This document shows, in pieces, positions 1 to 12,076 of a stretch of DNA of 64,000 nucleotides. The notes beneath the pieces are model-generated. The model made no database searches and was not told the origin of the DNA. It saw nothing but the letters and a program-made list of their open reading frames with translations. The position numbers and the translations under genes are program-made. The DNA is from Ptiloglossa arizonensis (taxonomy: Eukaryota > Arthropoda > Insecta > Hymenoptera > Colletidae), in the NCBI RefSeq assembly GCF_051014685.1, contig NW_027478438.1, positions 1,116,001 to 1,180,000 of the forward strand, read 5' to 3'. How positions within the stretch are numbered: position 1 is the first letter of the stretch; the number at the start of each line of letters is the position of its first letter.

Positions 1-177
1 ACTTTTCCCCTAGGCCATAGTAGTTATTGGTTTCGAGTGTCAGACTTGCGAAATTTTTGATGGTTGCTTAAGCGTTCCTTAACTTCAAACTCCCATATCT
101 CGCGAACGGATTGACGAACTCGAGAAATTCCAGTTGCATCTGAAAGTAGAATCTCGCCCGATTTCAATGGTGTGTGC
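1..177 (+). repeat. Reference monomer (first full unit)
   Basis: This unit illustrates the monomer layout. Positions 1-16 carry the CCCCTAGG box; 17-30 are variable (ccatagtagttattgg, ccattccagttattgg or ccattgtagttattgg in different families); 31-50 are tttcgagtatcagacttgcg in the consensus; 51-58 hold an AAAATTTT tract in most units (damaged here); 59-85 are variable (ggtttctcaaccattcc against ggttgctcaagcgttcc); 86-112 hold the core with atctcgcgaacggattga; 113-148 are gacgaactcgagaaattc followed by ctgttgcatctgaaag; 149-177 are gtagaaactcgcccgatt followed by a variable acaatggtgtgtgt tail. There are palindromes at CCTAGG, TCGCGA and CTCGAG. No pronounced internal sub-repeat was seen, so 177 bp appears to be the basic unit and not a dimer of a shorter repeat. 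Confidence 0.93.
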
Positions 178-1162
178 ACTTTTCCCCTAGGCCATTGCAC
201 TTATTGGTTTCGAGTATCAGACTTGCGAAAATTTTGATGGTTGCTCAAGCGTTCCTTAACTTCAAACTCCCATATCTCGCGAACGGATTGACGAACTCGA
301 GAAATCCCTGTTGCATCTGAAAGTAGAAACTCGCCCGATTACAATGGTGTGTGCACTTTACCCCTAGGCCATAGTAGTTATTGGTTTCGAGTATCAGACT
401 AGCGAAAGTTTTGATGGATTCTCAACCATTCCTTAACTTCAAAGTCCCATATCTCGCGAACGGATTGACGAACTCGACAAATTGCTGTTGCATCTGAAAG
501 TAGAAACCACCCGATAACAATGGTGTGTGTAGTTTTCCCCTAGGCCATTCCAGTTATTGGTTTCGGGTATCAAATCTGCGAAAATTTTGGTGGTTTCTCA
601 ACCATTCCTTAACTTCAAACTCCCATATCTCGCGAACGGATTGACGAACTCGAGAAATTCCTGTTCCATCTGAAAGTAGAAACTCGCCCGATTACAACGG
701 TATGTGTATTTTTGCCCTAGGCAATAGTAGTTCTTGGTTTCGAGTATCAGGCTTGCGAAAATTTTGATGGTTTCTCAACCATTCCTTAACTTCAAACTCC
801 CATATCTCGGGAACTGATTGACGAACTCGTGAAATTCCTGTTGTATCTGAAAGTAGAAACTCGCCCGATTACAATGGTGTGTGTACTTTTCCCCTAGGCC
901 ATAGTAGTTATTGGTTTCGAGTGTCAGACTTGCGAAATTCTTGATGGTTGCTTAAGCGTTCCTTAACTTCAAACTCCCATATCTCGCGAACGGATTGAGG
1001 AACTCGAGAAATTCCAGTTGCATCTGAAAGTAGAATCTCGCCCGATTTCAATGGTGTGTGCACTTTTCCCCTAGGCCATTGCACTTATTGGTTTCGAGTA
1101 TCAGACTTGCGAAAATTTTGATGGTTGCTCAAGCGTTCCTTAACTTCAAACTCCCATATCTC
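1..1162 (+). repeat. Segmental duplication a, copy 1
   Basis: This segment of about 6.5 monomers recurs at 4,425-5,586 with a constant offset of 4,424 bp (25 monomers minus one base). Both copies share the same order of variant monomers: the gaaatttttgatgg unit, the ccattgcacttattgg unit, the gactagcgaaag unit, the aaaccacccgataac 176-mer, the ccctaggcaatag unit and the gaaattcttgatgg unit. A few substitutions separate them, for example agttttcc against acttttcc near 531. The match stops where copy 1 reads ctcgagaacggtt and copy 2 reads ctcgcgaacggatt. The left end is cut by the window edge, so the true duplication is longer. Confidence 0.85.
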
Positions 1163-2070
1163 GAGAACGGTTTGACGAACTCGAGAAATTCCAGTTGCGT
1201 CTGAAAGTAGAACATCGCCCGATTTCAATGGTGTGTGTAGTTTTCCCCTAGGCCATTGCAGTTATTGGTATCGAGTATCAGACTTGCGAAAATTTTGATG
1301 GTTGCTCAAGCGTTTCTTAACTTCAAACTCCCATATCTCGCGAACGGATTGACGAACTCGAGACATTCCTGTTGCATCTGAAAGTACACACTCGCCCGAT
1401 TACAATGGTGAGTGCACTCTTCCCCTAGACCATAGAAGTTATTGGTTTCGAGTATCAGACTTGCGAAAATTTTGATGGTTTCTCAACCATTCCTTAACTT
1501 CGACCTCCCATATCTCGCGAACGGATTGACGAACTCGAGAAATCCCTGTTGCATCTGAAAGTAGAAACTCGCCCGATTACAATGGTGTGTGCACTTTACC
1601 CCTAGGCCATAGTAGTTATTGGTTTCGAGTATCAGACTTGCGAAAGTTTTGACGGATTCTCAACCATTCCTTAACTTCAAAGTCCCATATCTCGCGAACG
1701 GATTGACGAACTCGAGAAATTCCTGTTGCATCTGAAAGTAGAAACTCGCCCGATTACAATGGTGTGTGTACTTTTCACCTAGGCCATAGTAGTTCTTGGT
1801 TTCGAGTATCAGGCTTGCGAAAATTTTGATTGTTTCTCAACCATTCCTTAACTTCAAACTCCCATATCTCGGGAACTGATTGACGAACTCGTGATATTCC
1901 TGTTGTATCTGAAAGTAGAAACTCGCCCGATTACAATGGTGTGTGTACTTTTCCCCTAGGCCATTCCAGTTATATGGTTTCGAGTATCAAATCAGCGAAA
2001 ATTTTGGGGGCTTCTCAACCATTCCTTAACTTCAAACTCCCATATCTCGCGAACGGATTGACGAACTCGA

Positions 2071-2601
2071 GAAGTTCCCGTTGAATCTGAAAGTAGAAAC
2101 TCGCCCGATTACAATGGTGTGTTTACTTTTCCCCTAGGCCATAGTAGTTATTGTTTTCGAGTATCAGACTTGCGAAAATTTTGATGGTTGCTCAAATGTT
2201 CCTTAACTTCAAACTCCCATATCTCGCGAACGGATTGACGAACTCGAGACATTCCTGTTGCATCTGAAAGTACACACTCGCTCGATTACAATGGTGTGTG
2301 TACTTTTCACCTAGGCCATAGTAGTTATTGGTTTCGAGTATCAGACTTGCGAAAATTTTGATGGTTGCTCAAGCGTTCCTTAACTTCAAACTCCCATATC
2401 TCGCGAAGGGATTGACGAACTCGAGAAATTCCTGTTGCATCTGAAAGCAGAAACCCACCCGATTACAATGGTGTGTGTACTTTTCCCCTAGGCCATAGTA
2501 GTTATTGGTTTCGAGTATCAGACTTGCGAAAATTTTGATGGTTGCTCAAGCGTTCCTTAACTTCAAACTCCCATATCTCGAGAACGGTTTGACGAACCCG
2601 A
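2071..2601 (+). repeat. 531-bp trimer, copy 1
   Basis: Three monomers marked by gaagttcccgttgaatctg, the gtgtgtttacttttcc tail with ttgttttcgag, gtacacactcgctcgatt, and cgcgaaggg with aaacccacccgatt. The same set begins again at 2,602, exactly 531 bp (3 x 177) later. A third instance of the set begins at 12,153 within the larger duplication. Differences are small (caaatgttcc against caaaggttcc). Confidence 0.85.
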
Positions 2602-3128
2602 GAAGTTCCCGTTGAATCTGAAAGTAGAAACTCGCCCGATTACAATGGTGTGTTTACTTTTCCCCTAGGCCATAGTAGTTATTGTTTTCGAGTATCAGAC
2701 TTGCGAAAATTTTGATGGTTGCTCAAAGGTTCCTTAACTTCAAACTCCCATATCTCGCGAACGGATTGACGAACTCGAGACATTCCTGTTGCATCTGAAA
2801 GTACACACTCGCTCGATTACAATGGTGTGTGTACTTTTCACCTAGGCCATAGTAGTTATTGGTTTCGAGTATCAGACTTGCGAAAATTTTGATGGTTGCT
2901 CAGGCGTTCCTTAACTTCAAACTCCCATATCTCGCGAAGGGATTGACGAACTCGAGAAATTCCTGTTGCATCTGAAAGCAGAAACCCACCCGATTACAAT
3001 GGTGTGTGTACTTCTCCCCTAGGCCATAGTAGTTATTGGTTTCGAGTATCAGACTTGCGAAAATTTTGATGGTTGCTCAAGCGTTCCTTAACTTCAAACT
3101 CCCATATCTCGAGAACGGTTTGACGAAC
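2602..3128 (+). repeat. 531-bp trimer, copy 2
   Basis: Tandem partner of 2,071-2,601. It ends where gacgaacccgag is replaced by gacgaactcgagaaattccag. This copy, not copy 1, is the one carried into the duplicate at 12,153, since both have ctcgagaacggtttgacg just upstream and caaaggttcc within. Confidence 0.83.
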
Positions 3129-4424
3129 TCGAGAAATTCCAGTTGCGTCTGAAAGTAGAACATCGCCCGATTTCAATGGTGTGTGTAGTTTTCCCCTAGG
3201 CCATTGCAGTTATTGGTATCGAGTATCAGACTTGCGAAAATTTTGATGGTTGCTCAAGCGTTTCTTAACTTCAAACTCCCATATCTCGCGAACGGATTGA
3301 CGAACTCGAGACATTCCTGTTGCATCTGAAAGTACACACTCGCCCGATTACAATGGTGAGTGTACTCTTCCCCTAGACCATAGAAGTTATTGGTTTCGAG
3401 TATCAGACTTGCGAAAATTTTGATGGTTTCTCAACCATTCCTTAACTTCGACCTCCCATATCTCGCGAACGGATTGACGAACTCGAGAAATCCCTGTTGC
3501 ATCTGAAAGTAGAAACTCGCCCGATTACAATGGTGTGTGCACTTTACCCCTAGGCCATAGTAGTTATTGGTTTCGAGTATCAGACTTGCGAAAGTTTTGA
3601 CGGATTCTCAACCATTCCTTAACTTCAAAGTCCCATATCTCGCGAACGGATTGACGAACTCGAGAAATTCCTGTTGCATCTGAAAGTAGAAACTCGCCCG
3701 ATTACAATGGTGTGTGTACTTTTACCCTAGGCCATAGTAGTTATTGATTTCAAGTATCAGACTTGCGAAAATTTTGATGGTCTCTCAACCATTCCTTAAC
3801 TTCAAACTCCCATATCTCGCGAACGAATTGACGAACTCGAGAAATTCCTTTTGCGCCTGAAAGCAGAAACTCGCCCGATTACAATGGTCTGTGCACTTTT
3901 CCCCTGGGCCATAGTAGTTATTGGTTTCGAGTATCAGACTTACGAAAGTTTTGATGGATTCTCAACCATTCCTTAACTTCAAACTCCCATATCTCGCGAA
4001 CGGATTGACGAACTCGAGAAATTCCAGTTGCATCTGAAAGTAGAATCTCGCCCGATTTCAATAGTGTGTGCACTTTTCCCCTAGGCCATAGTAGTTATTG
4101 GTTTCGGGTATCAGACTTGCGAAAATTTTGATGGTTGCTCAAGCGTTCCTTAACTTCAAACTCCCATATCTCGCGAACGGATTGACGAACTCGATAAATT
4201 GCTGTTGCATCTGAAAGTAGAAACCACCCGATAACAATGGTGTGTGTACTTTTCCCCTAGGCCATTCCAGTTATTGGTTTCGGGTATCAAATCTGCGAAA
4301 ATTTTGGTGGTTTCTCAACCATTCCTTAACTTCAAACTCCCATATCTCGGGAACTGATTGACGAACTCGTGAAATTCCTGTTGTATCTGAAAGTAGAAAC
4401 TCGCCCGATTACAATGGTGTGTGT

Positions 4425-5586
4425 ACTTTTCCCCTAGGCCATAGTAGTTATTGGTTTCGAGTGTCAGACTTGCGAAATTTTTGATGGTTGCTTAAGCGTT
4501 CCTTAACTTCAAACTCCCATATCTCGCGAACGGATTGACGAACTCGAGAAATTCCAGTTGCATCTGAAAGTAGAATCTCGCCCGATTTCAATGGTGTGTG
4601 CACTTTTCCCCTAGGCCATTGCACTTATTGGTTTCGAGTATCAGACTTGCGAAAATTTTGATGGTTGCTCAAGCGTTCCTTAACTTCAAACTCCCATATC
4701 TCGCGAACGGATTGACGAACTCGAGAAATCCCTGTTGCATCTGAAAGTAGAAACTCGCCCGATTACAATGGTGTGTGCACTTTACCCCTAGGCCATAGTA
4801 GTTATTGGTTTCGAGTATCAGACTAGCGAAAGTTTTGATGGATTCTCAACCATTCCTTAACTTCAAAGTCCCATATCTCGCGAACGGATTGACGAACTCG
4901 ACAAATTCCTGTTGCATCTGAAAGTAGAAACCACCCGATAACAATGGTGTGTGTACTTTTCCCCTAGGCCATTCCAGTTATTGGTTTCGGGTATCAAATC
5001 TGCGAAAATTTTGGTGGTTTCTCAACCATTCCTTAACTTCAAACTCCCATATCTCGCGAACGGATTGACGAACTCGAGAAATTCCTGTTGCATCTGAAAG
5101 TAGAAACTCGCCCGATTACAACGGTATGTGTATTTTTGCCCTAGGCAATAGTAGTTCTTGGTTTCGAGTATCAGGCTTGCGAAAATTTTGATGGTTTCTC
5201 AACCATTCCTTAACTTCAAACTCCCATATCTCGGGAACTGATTGACGAACTCGTGAAATTCCTGTTGTATCTGAAAGTAGAAACTCGCCCGATTACAATG
5301 GTGTGTGTACTTTTCCCCTAGGCCATAGTAGTTATTGGTTTCGAGTGTCAGACTTGCGAAATTCTTGATGGTTGCTTAAGCGTTCCTTAACTTCAAACTC
5401 CCATATCTCGCGAACGGATTGAGGAACTCGAGAAATTCCAGTTGCATCTGAAAGTAGAATCTCGCCCGATTTCAATGGTGTGTGCACTTTTCCCCTAGGC
5501 CATTGCACTTATTGGTTTCGAGTATCAGACTTGCGAAAATTTTGATGGTTGCTCAAGCGTTCCTTAACTTCAAACTCCCATATCTC
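4425..5586 (+). repeat. Segmental duplication a, copy 2
   Basis: Partner of the segment at 1-1,162, with the same succession of variant monomers at an offset of 4,424 bp. It continues leftward into A-type monomers that copy 1 would have beyond the window start. On the right it runs into the gtacacactcgcccg unit, where copy 1 instead enters the ctcgagaacggtt unit. Confidence 0.85.
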
Positions 5587-8014
5587 GCGAACGGATTGAC
5601 GAACTCGAGAAATCCCTGTTGCATCTGAAAGTACACACTCGCCCGATTACAATGGTGAGTGTACTCTTCCCCTAGACCATAGAAGTTATTGGTTTCGAGT
5701 ATCAGACTTGCGAAAATTTTGATGGTTTCTCAACCATTCCTTAACTTCGACCTCCCATATCTCGCGAACGGATTGACGAACTCGAGAAATCCCTGTTGCA
5801 TCTGAAAGTAGAAACTCGCCCGATTACAATGGTGTGTGCACTTTACCCCTAGGCCATAGTAGTTATTGGTTTCGAGTATCAGACTTGCGAAAGTTTTGAC
5901 GGATTCTCAACCATTCCTTAACTTCAAAGTCCCATATCTCGCGAACGGATTGACGAACTCGAGAAATTCCTGTTGCATCTGAAAGTAGAAACTCGCCCGA
6001 TTACAATGGTGTGTGTACTTATACCCTAGGCCATAGTAGTTATTGATTTCAAGTATCAGACTTGCGAAAATTTTGATGGTCTCTCAACCATTCCTTAACT
6101 TCAAACTCCCATATCTCGCGAACGAATTGACGAACTCGAGAAATTCCTTTTGCGCCTGAAAGCAGAAACTCGCCCGATTACAATGGTCTGTGCACTTTTC
6201 CCCTGGGCCATAGTAGTTATTGGTTTCGAGTATCAGACTTACGAAAGTTTTGATGGATTCTCAACCATTCCTTAACTTCAAACTCCCATATCTCGCGAAC
6301 GGATTGACGAACTCGAGAAATCCCTGTTGCATCTGAAAGTAGAAACTCGCCCGATTACAATGGTGTGTGCACTTTACCCCTAGGCCATAGTAGTTATTGG
6401 TTTCGAGTATCAGACTTGCGAAAGTTTTGACGGATTCTCAACCATTCCTTAACTTCAAAGTCCCATATCTCGCGAACGGATTGACGAACTCGAGAAATTC
6501 CTGTTGCATCTGAAAGTAGAAACTCGCCCGATTACAATGGTGTGTGTACTTATACCCTAGGCCATAGTAGTTATTGATTTCAAGTATCAGACTTGCGAAA
6601 ATTTTGATGGTCTCTCAACCATTCCTTAACTTCAAACTCCCATATCTCGCGAACGAATTGACGAACTCGAGAAATTCCTTTTGCGCCTGAAAGCAGAAAC
6701 TCGCCCGATTACAATGGTCTGTGCACTTTTCCCCTGGGCCATAGTAGTTATTGGTTTCGAGTATCAGACTTACGAAAGTTTTGATGGATTCTCAACCATT
6801 CCTTAACTTCAAACTCCCATATCTCGCGAACGGATTGACGAACTCGTGAAATTCCAGTTGCATCTGAAAGTAGAATCTCGCCCGATTTCAATAGTGTGTG
6901 CACTTTTCCCCTAGGCCATAGTAGTTATTGGTTTCGGGTATCAGACTTGCGAAAATTTTGATGGTTGCTCAAGCGTTCCTTAACTTCAAACTCCCATATC
7001 TCGCGAACGGATTGACGAACTCGACAAATTGCTGTTGCATCTGAAAGTAGAAACCACCCGATAACAATGGTGTGTGTACTTTTCCCCTAGGCCATTCCAG
7101 TTATTGGTTTCGGGTATCAAATCTGCGAAAATTTTGGTGGTTTCTCAACCATTCCTTAACTTCAAACTCCCATATCTCGCGAACGGATTGACGAACTCGA
7201 GAAATTCCTGTTGCATCTGAAAGTAGAAACTCGCCCGATTACAACGGTATGTGTATTTTTGCCCTAGGCAATAGTAGTTCTTGGTTTCGAGTATCAGGCT
7301 TGCGAAAATTTTGATGGTTTCTCAACCATTCCTTAACTTCAAACTCCCATATCTCGGGAACTGATTGACGAACTCGTGAAATTCCTGTTGTATCTGAAAG
7401 TAGAAACTCGCCCGATTACAATGGTGTGTGTACTTTTCCCCTAGGCCATAGTAGTTATTGGTTTCGAGTGTCAGACTTGCGAAAATTTTGATGGTTGCTC
7501 AAGCGTTCCTTAACTTCAAACTCCCATATCTCGCGAACGGATTGACGAACTCGAGAAATCCCTGTTGCATCTGAAAGTAGAAACTCGCCCGATTACAATG
7601 GTGTGTGCACTTTACCCCTAGGCCATAGTAGTTATTGGTTTCGAGTATCAGACTAGCGAAAGTTTTGATGGATTCTCAACCATTCCTTAACTTCAAAGTC
7701 CCATATCTCGCGAACGGATTGACGAACTCGACAAATTGCTGTTGCATCTGAAAGTAGAAACTCGCCCGATTACAACGGTATGTGTATTTTTGCCCTAGGC
7801 AATAGTAGTTCTTGGTTTCGAGTATCAGGCTTGCGAAAATTTTGATGGTTTCTCAACCATTCCTTAACTTCAAACTCCCATATCTCGGGAACTGATTGAC
7901 GAACTCGTGAAATTCCTGTTGTATCTGAAAGTAGAATCTCGCCCGATTACAATGGTGTGTGTACTTTTCCCCTAGGCCATAGTAGTTATTGGTTTCGAGT
8001 GTCAGACTTGCGAA
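5361..8014 (+). repeat. 16-monomer HOR of subfamily A, 15-unit copy
   Basis: The copies are phased here on the rare marker attcttgatggttgcttaag, which falls at 5,361, 8,015, 10,845, 14,912 and 17,742, among others. This copy spans 2,654 bp (15 x 177 minus 1) and lacks one of the two 176-bp aaaccacccgataac monomers present in the full unit. Inside it is a 531-bp trimer repeated in tandem from 5,786. The following copy shares the same series of variant monomers. Confidence 0.83.
5786..6847 (+). repeat. Two tandem 531-bp trimers inside the 16-monomer HOR
   Basis: A three-monomer set (gaaatccctg with tttaccccta; cttataccctagg with tgatttcaag; ttttgcgcctgaaagc with tcccctgggcc) starts at 5,786 and again at 6,317, exactly 531 bp apart. 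The same doubled trimer recurs in the later HOR copies near 8,440-9,500 and 15,337-16,400. The trimer doubling is therefore older than the HOR duplication. The gtcctgg-type change tcccctgggcc removes the CCTAGG box in the third monomer. Confidence 0.82.
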
Positions 8015-10844
8015 ATTCTTGATGGTTGCTTAAGCGTTCCTTAACTTCAAACTCCCATATCTCGCGAACGGATTGAGGAACTCGAGAAATTCCAGTTGCA
8101 TCTGAAAGTAGAATCTCGCCCGATTTCAATGGTGTGTGCACTTTTCCCCTAGGCCATTGCACTTATTGGTTTCGAGTATCAGACTTGCGAAAATTTTGAT
8201 GGTTGCTCAAGCGTTCCTTAACTTCAAACTCCCATATCTCGCGAACGGATTGACGAACTCGAGAAATCCCTGTTGCATCTGAAAGTACACACTCGCCCGA
8301 TTACAATGGTGAGTGTACTCTTCCCCTAGACCATAGAAGTTATTGGTTTCGAGTATCAGACTTGCGAAAATTTTGATGGTTTCTCAACCATTCCTTAACT
8401 TCGACCTCCCATATCTCGCGAACGGATTGACGAACTCGAGAAATCCCTGTTGCATCTGAAAGTAGAAACTCGCCCGATTACAATGGTGTGTGCACTTTAC
8501 CCCTAGGCCATAGTAGTTATTGGTTTCGAGTATCAGACTTGCGAAAGTTTTGACGGATTCTCAACCATTCCTTAACTTCAAAGTCCCATATCTCGCGAAC
8601 GGATTGACGAACTCGAGAAATTCCTGTTGCATCTGAAAGTAGAAACTCGCCCGATTACAATGGTGTGTGTACTTATACCCTAGGCCATAGTAGTTATTGA
8701 TTTCAAGTATCAGACTTGCGAAAATTTTGATGGTCTCTCAACCATTCCTTAACTTCAAACTCCCATATCTCGCGAACGAATTGACGAACTCGAGAAATTC
8801 CTTTTGCGCCTGAAAGCAGAAACTCGCCCGATTACAATGGTCTGTGCACTTTTCCCCTGGGCCATAGTAGTTATTGGTTTCGAGTATCAGACTTACGAAA
8901 GTTTTGATGGATTCTCAACCATTCCTTAACTTCAAACTCCCATATCTCGCGAACGGATTGACGAACTCGAGAAATCCCTGTTGCATCTGAAAGTAGAAAC
9001 TCGCCCGATTACAATGGTGTGTGCACTTTACCCCTAGGCCATAGTAGTTATTGGTTTCGAGTATCAGACTTGCGAAAGTTTTGACGGATTCTCAACCATT
9101 CCTTAACTTCAAAGTCCCATATCTCGCGAACGGATTGACGAACTCGAGAAATTCCTGTTGCATCTGAAAGTAGAAACTCGCCCGATTACAATGGTGTGTG
9201 TACTTATACCCTAGGCCATAGTAGTTATTGATTTCAAGTATCAGACTTGCGAAAATTTTGATGGTCTCTCAACCATTCCTTAACTTCAAACTCCCATATC
9301 TCGCGAACGAATTGACGAACTCGAGAAATTCCTTTTGCGCCTGAAAGCAGAAACTCGCCCGATTACAATGGTCTGTGCACTTTTCCCCTGGGCCATAGTA
9401 GTTATTGGTTTCGAGTATCAGACTTACGAAAGTTTTGATGGATTCTCAACCATTCCTTAACTTCAAACTCCCATATCTCGCGAACGGATTGACGAACTCG
9501 TGAAATTCCAGTTGCATCTGAAAGTAGAATCTCGCCCGATTTCAATAGTGTGTGCACTTTTCCCCTAGGCCATAGTAGTTATTGGTTTCGGGTATCAGAC
9601 TTGCGAAAATTTTGATGGTTGCTCAAGCGTTCCTTAACTTCAAACTCCCATATCTCGCGAACGGATTGACGAACTCGACAAATTGCTGTTGCATCTGAAA
9701 GTAGAAACCACCCGATAACAATGGTGTGTGTACTTTTCCCCTAGGCCATTCCAGTTATTGGTTTCGGGTATCAAATCTGCGAAAATTTTGGTGGTTTCTC
9801 AACCATTCCTTAACTTCAAACTCCCATATCTCGCGAACGGATTGACGAACTCGAGAAATTCCTGTTGCATCTGAAAGAAGAAACTCGCCCGATTACAACG
9901 GTATGTGTATTTTTGCCCTAGGCAATAGTAGTTCTTGGTTTCGAGTATCAGGCTTGCGAAAATTTTGATGGTTTCTCAACCATTCCTTAACTTCAAACTC
10001 CCATATCTCGGGAACTGATTGACGAACTCGTGAAATTCCTGTTGTATCTGAAAGTAGAAACTCGCCCGATTACAATGGTGTGTGTACTTTTCCCCTAGGC
10101 CATAGTAGTTATTGGTTTCGAGTGTCAGACTTGCGAAAATTTTGATGGTTGCTCAAGCGTTCCTTAACTTCAAACTCCCATATCTCGCGAACGGATTGAC
10201 GAACTCGAGAAATCCCTGTTGCATCTGAAAGTAGAAACTCGCCCGATTACAATGGTGTGTGCACTTTACCCCTAGGCCATAGTAGTTATTGGTTTCGAGT
10301 ATCAGACTAGCGAAAGTTTTGATGGATTCTCAACCATTCCTTAACTTCAAAGTCCCATATCTCGCGAACGGATTGACGAACTCGACAAATTGCTGTTGCA
10401 TCTGAAAGTAGAAACCACCCGATAACAATGGTGTGTGTACTTTTCCCCTAGGCCATTCCAGTTATTGGTTTCGGGTATCAAATCTGCGAAAATTTTGGTG
10501 GTTTCTCAACCATTCCTTAACTTCAAACTCCCATATCTCGCGAACGGATTGACGAACTCGAGAAATTCCTGTTGCATCTGAAAGTAGAAACTCGCCCGAT
10601 TACAACGGTATGTGTATTTTTGCCCTAGGCAATAGTAGTTCTTGGTTTCGAGTATCAGGCTTGCGAAAATTTTGATGGTTTCTCAACCATTCCTTAACTT
10701 CAAACTCCCATATCTCGGGAACTGATTGACGAACTCGTGAAATTCCTGTTGTATCTGAAAGTAGAAACTCGCCCGATTACAATGGTGTGTGTACTTTTCC
10801 CCTAGGCCATAGTAGTTATTGGTTTCGAGTGTCAGACTTGCGAA
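8015..10844 (+). repeat. 16-monomer HOR of subfamily A, full copy (2,830 bp)
   Basis: The full unit is 16 monomers, two of them 176 bp, which accounts for 2,830 bp instead of 2,832. The same unit recurs at 14,912-17,741 at an offset of 6,897 bp. The next copy begins at 10,845 but stops after about six monomers. Private changes are rare, for example gaaagaagaaactcg near 9,877. Confidence 0.85.
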
Positions 10845-11810
10845 ATTCTTGATGGTTGCTTAAGCGTTCCTTAACTTCAAACTCCCATATCTCGCGAACG
10901 GATTGAGGAACTCGAGAAATTCCAGTTGCATCTGAAAGTAGAATCTCGCCCGATTTCAATGGTGTGTGCACTTTTCCCCTAGGCCATTGCACTTATTGGT
11001 TTCGAGTATCAGACATGCGAAAATTTTGATGGTTGCTCAAGCGTTCCTTAACTTCAAACTCCCATATCTCGCGAACGGATTGACGAACTCGAGAAATCCC
11101 TGTTGCATCTGAAAGTAGAAACTCGCCCGATTACAATGGTGTGTGCACTTTACCCCTAGGCCATAGTAGTTATTGGTTTCGAGTATCAGACTAGCGAAAG
11201 TTTGGTGGATTCTCAACCATTCCTTAACTTCAAAGTCCCATATCTCGCGAACGGATTGACGAACTCGAGAAATTCCTGTTGCATCTGAAAGTAGAAACTC
11301 GCCCGATTACAATGGTGTGTGTACTTTTACCCTAGGCCATAGTAGTTATTGGTTTCAAGTATCAGACTTGCGAAAATTTTGATGGTCTCTCAACCATTCC
11401 TTAACTTCAAACTCCCATATCTCGCGAACGAATTGACGAACTCGAGAAATTCCGTTTGCGCCTGAAAGCAGAAACTCGCCCGATTACAATGGTCTGTGCA
11501 CTTTTCCCCTAGGCCATAGTAGTTATTGGTTTCGAGTATCAGACTTACGAAAGTTTTGATGGATTCTCAACCATTCCTTAACTTCAAAGTCCCATATCTC
11601 GCGAACGGATTGACGAACTCGACAAATTGCTGTTGCATCTGAAAGTAGAAACCACCCGATAACAATGGTGTGTGTACTTTTCCCCTAGGCCACTCCAGTT
11701 ATTGGTTTCGGGTATCAAATCTGCGAAAATTTTGGTGGTTTCTCAACCATTCCTTAACTTCAAACTCCCATATCTCGCGAACGGATTGACGAACTCGAGA
11801 AATTCCTGTT
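10845..11810 (+). repeat. 16-monomer HOR of subfamily A, partial copy
   Basis: This starts at the same marker and carries cagacatgcgaaaa, aagtttggtggattc, gaaattccgtttgcgcc and ccactccagttattgg. Those variants recur in the same order at 17,742-18,708 (offset 6,897) and at 20,748-21,714. After about 11,810 it skips one monomer relative to those copies and re-enters the series at 11,905. It is therefore the start of a second HOR version, distinct from the 2,830-bp one. Confidence 0.78.
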
Positions 11811-12076
11811 GTATCTGAAAGTAGAAACTCGCCCGATTACAATGGTGTGTGTACTTTTCCCCTAGGCCATAGTAGTTATTGGTTTCGAGTGTCAGACTTG
11901 CGAAATTCTTGATGGTTGCTTAAGCGTTCCTTAACTTCAAACTCCCATATCTCGCGAACGAATTGACGAACTCGAGAAATTCCTTTTGCGCCTGAAAGCA
12001 GAAACTCGCCCGATTACAATGGTCTGTGCACTTTTCCCCTAGGTCATAGTAGTTATTGGTTTCGAGTATCAGACTT

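Larger units (their letters stand above)
2526..8285 (+). repeat. Large segmental duplication b, copy 1 (about 5.8 kb)
   Basis: About 32 monomers in the same order as 12,077-18,012. The offset is 9,551 bp from about 2,526 to 7,750 and then 9,727 bp, because this copy lacks one 176-bp monomer at about 7,750. Roughly ten substitutions were noticed by eye in the first 5.2 kb, for example ctcgtgaaattccag here against ctcgagaaattccag. The copies part at about 8,285, where this one reads gtacacactcgcccg and the other gtagaaactcgcccg. This is a recent, long-range duplication that contains smaller HORs. Confidence 0.85.

Noticed and set aside
31..41. Resemblance of ggtttcgagtatc to an RNA polymerase III B box (GGTTCGANTCC)
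   Set aside because: Several mismatches, no matching A box at a suitable distance, and no terminator pattern. Too weak to propose a tRNA-derived origin.
1..177. Possibility that 177 bp is a dimer of an 88-bp unit
   Set aside because: Only short matches such as aaactc and aacgg recur within the unit, at an uneven spacing of about 63 bp. There is no convincing half-unit similarity.
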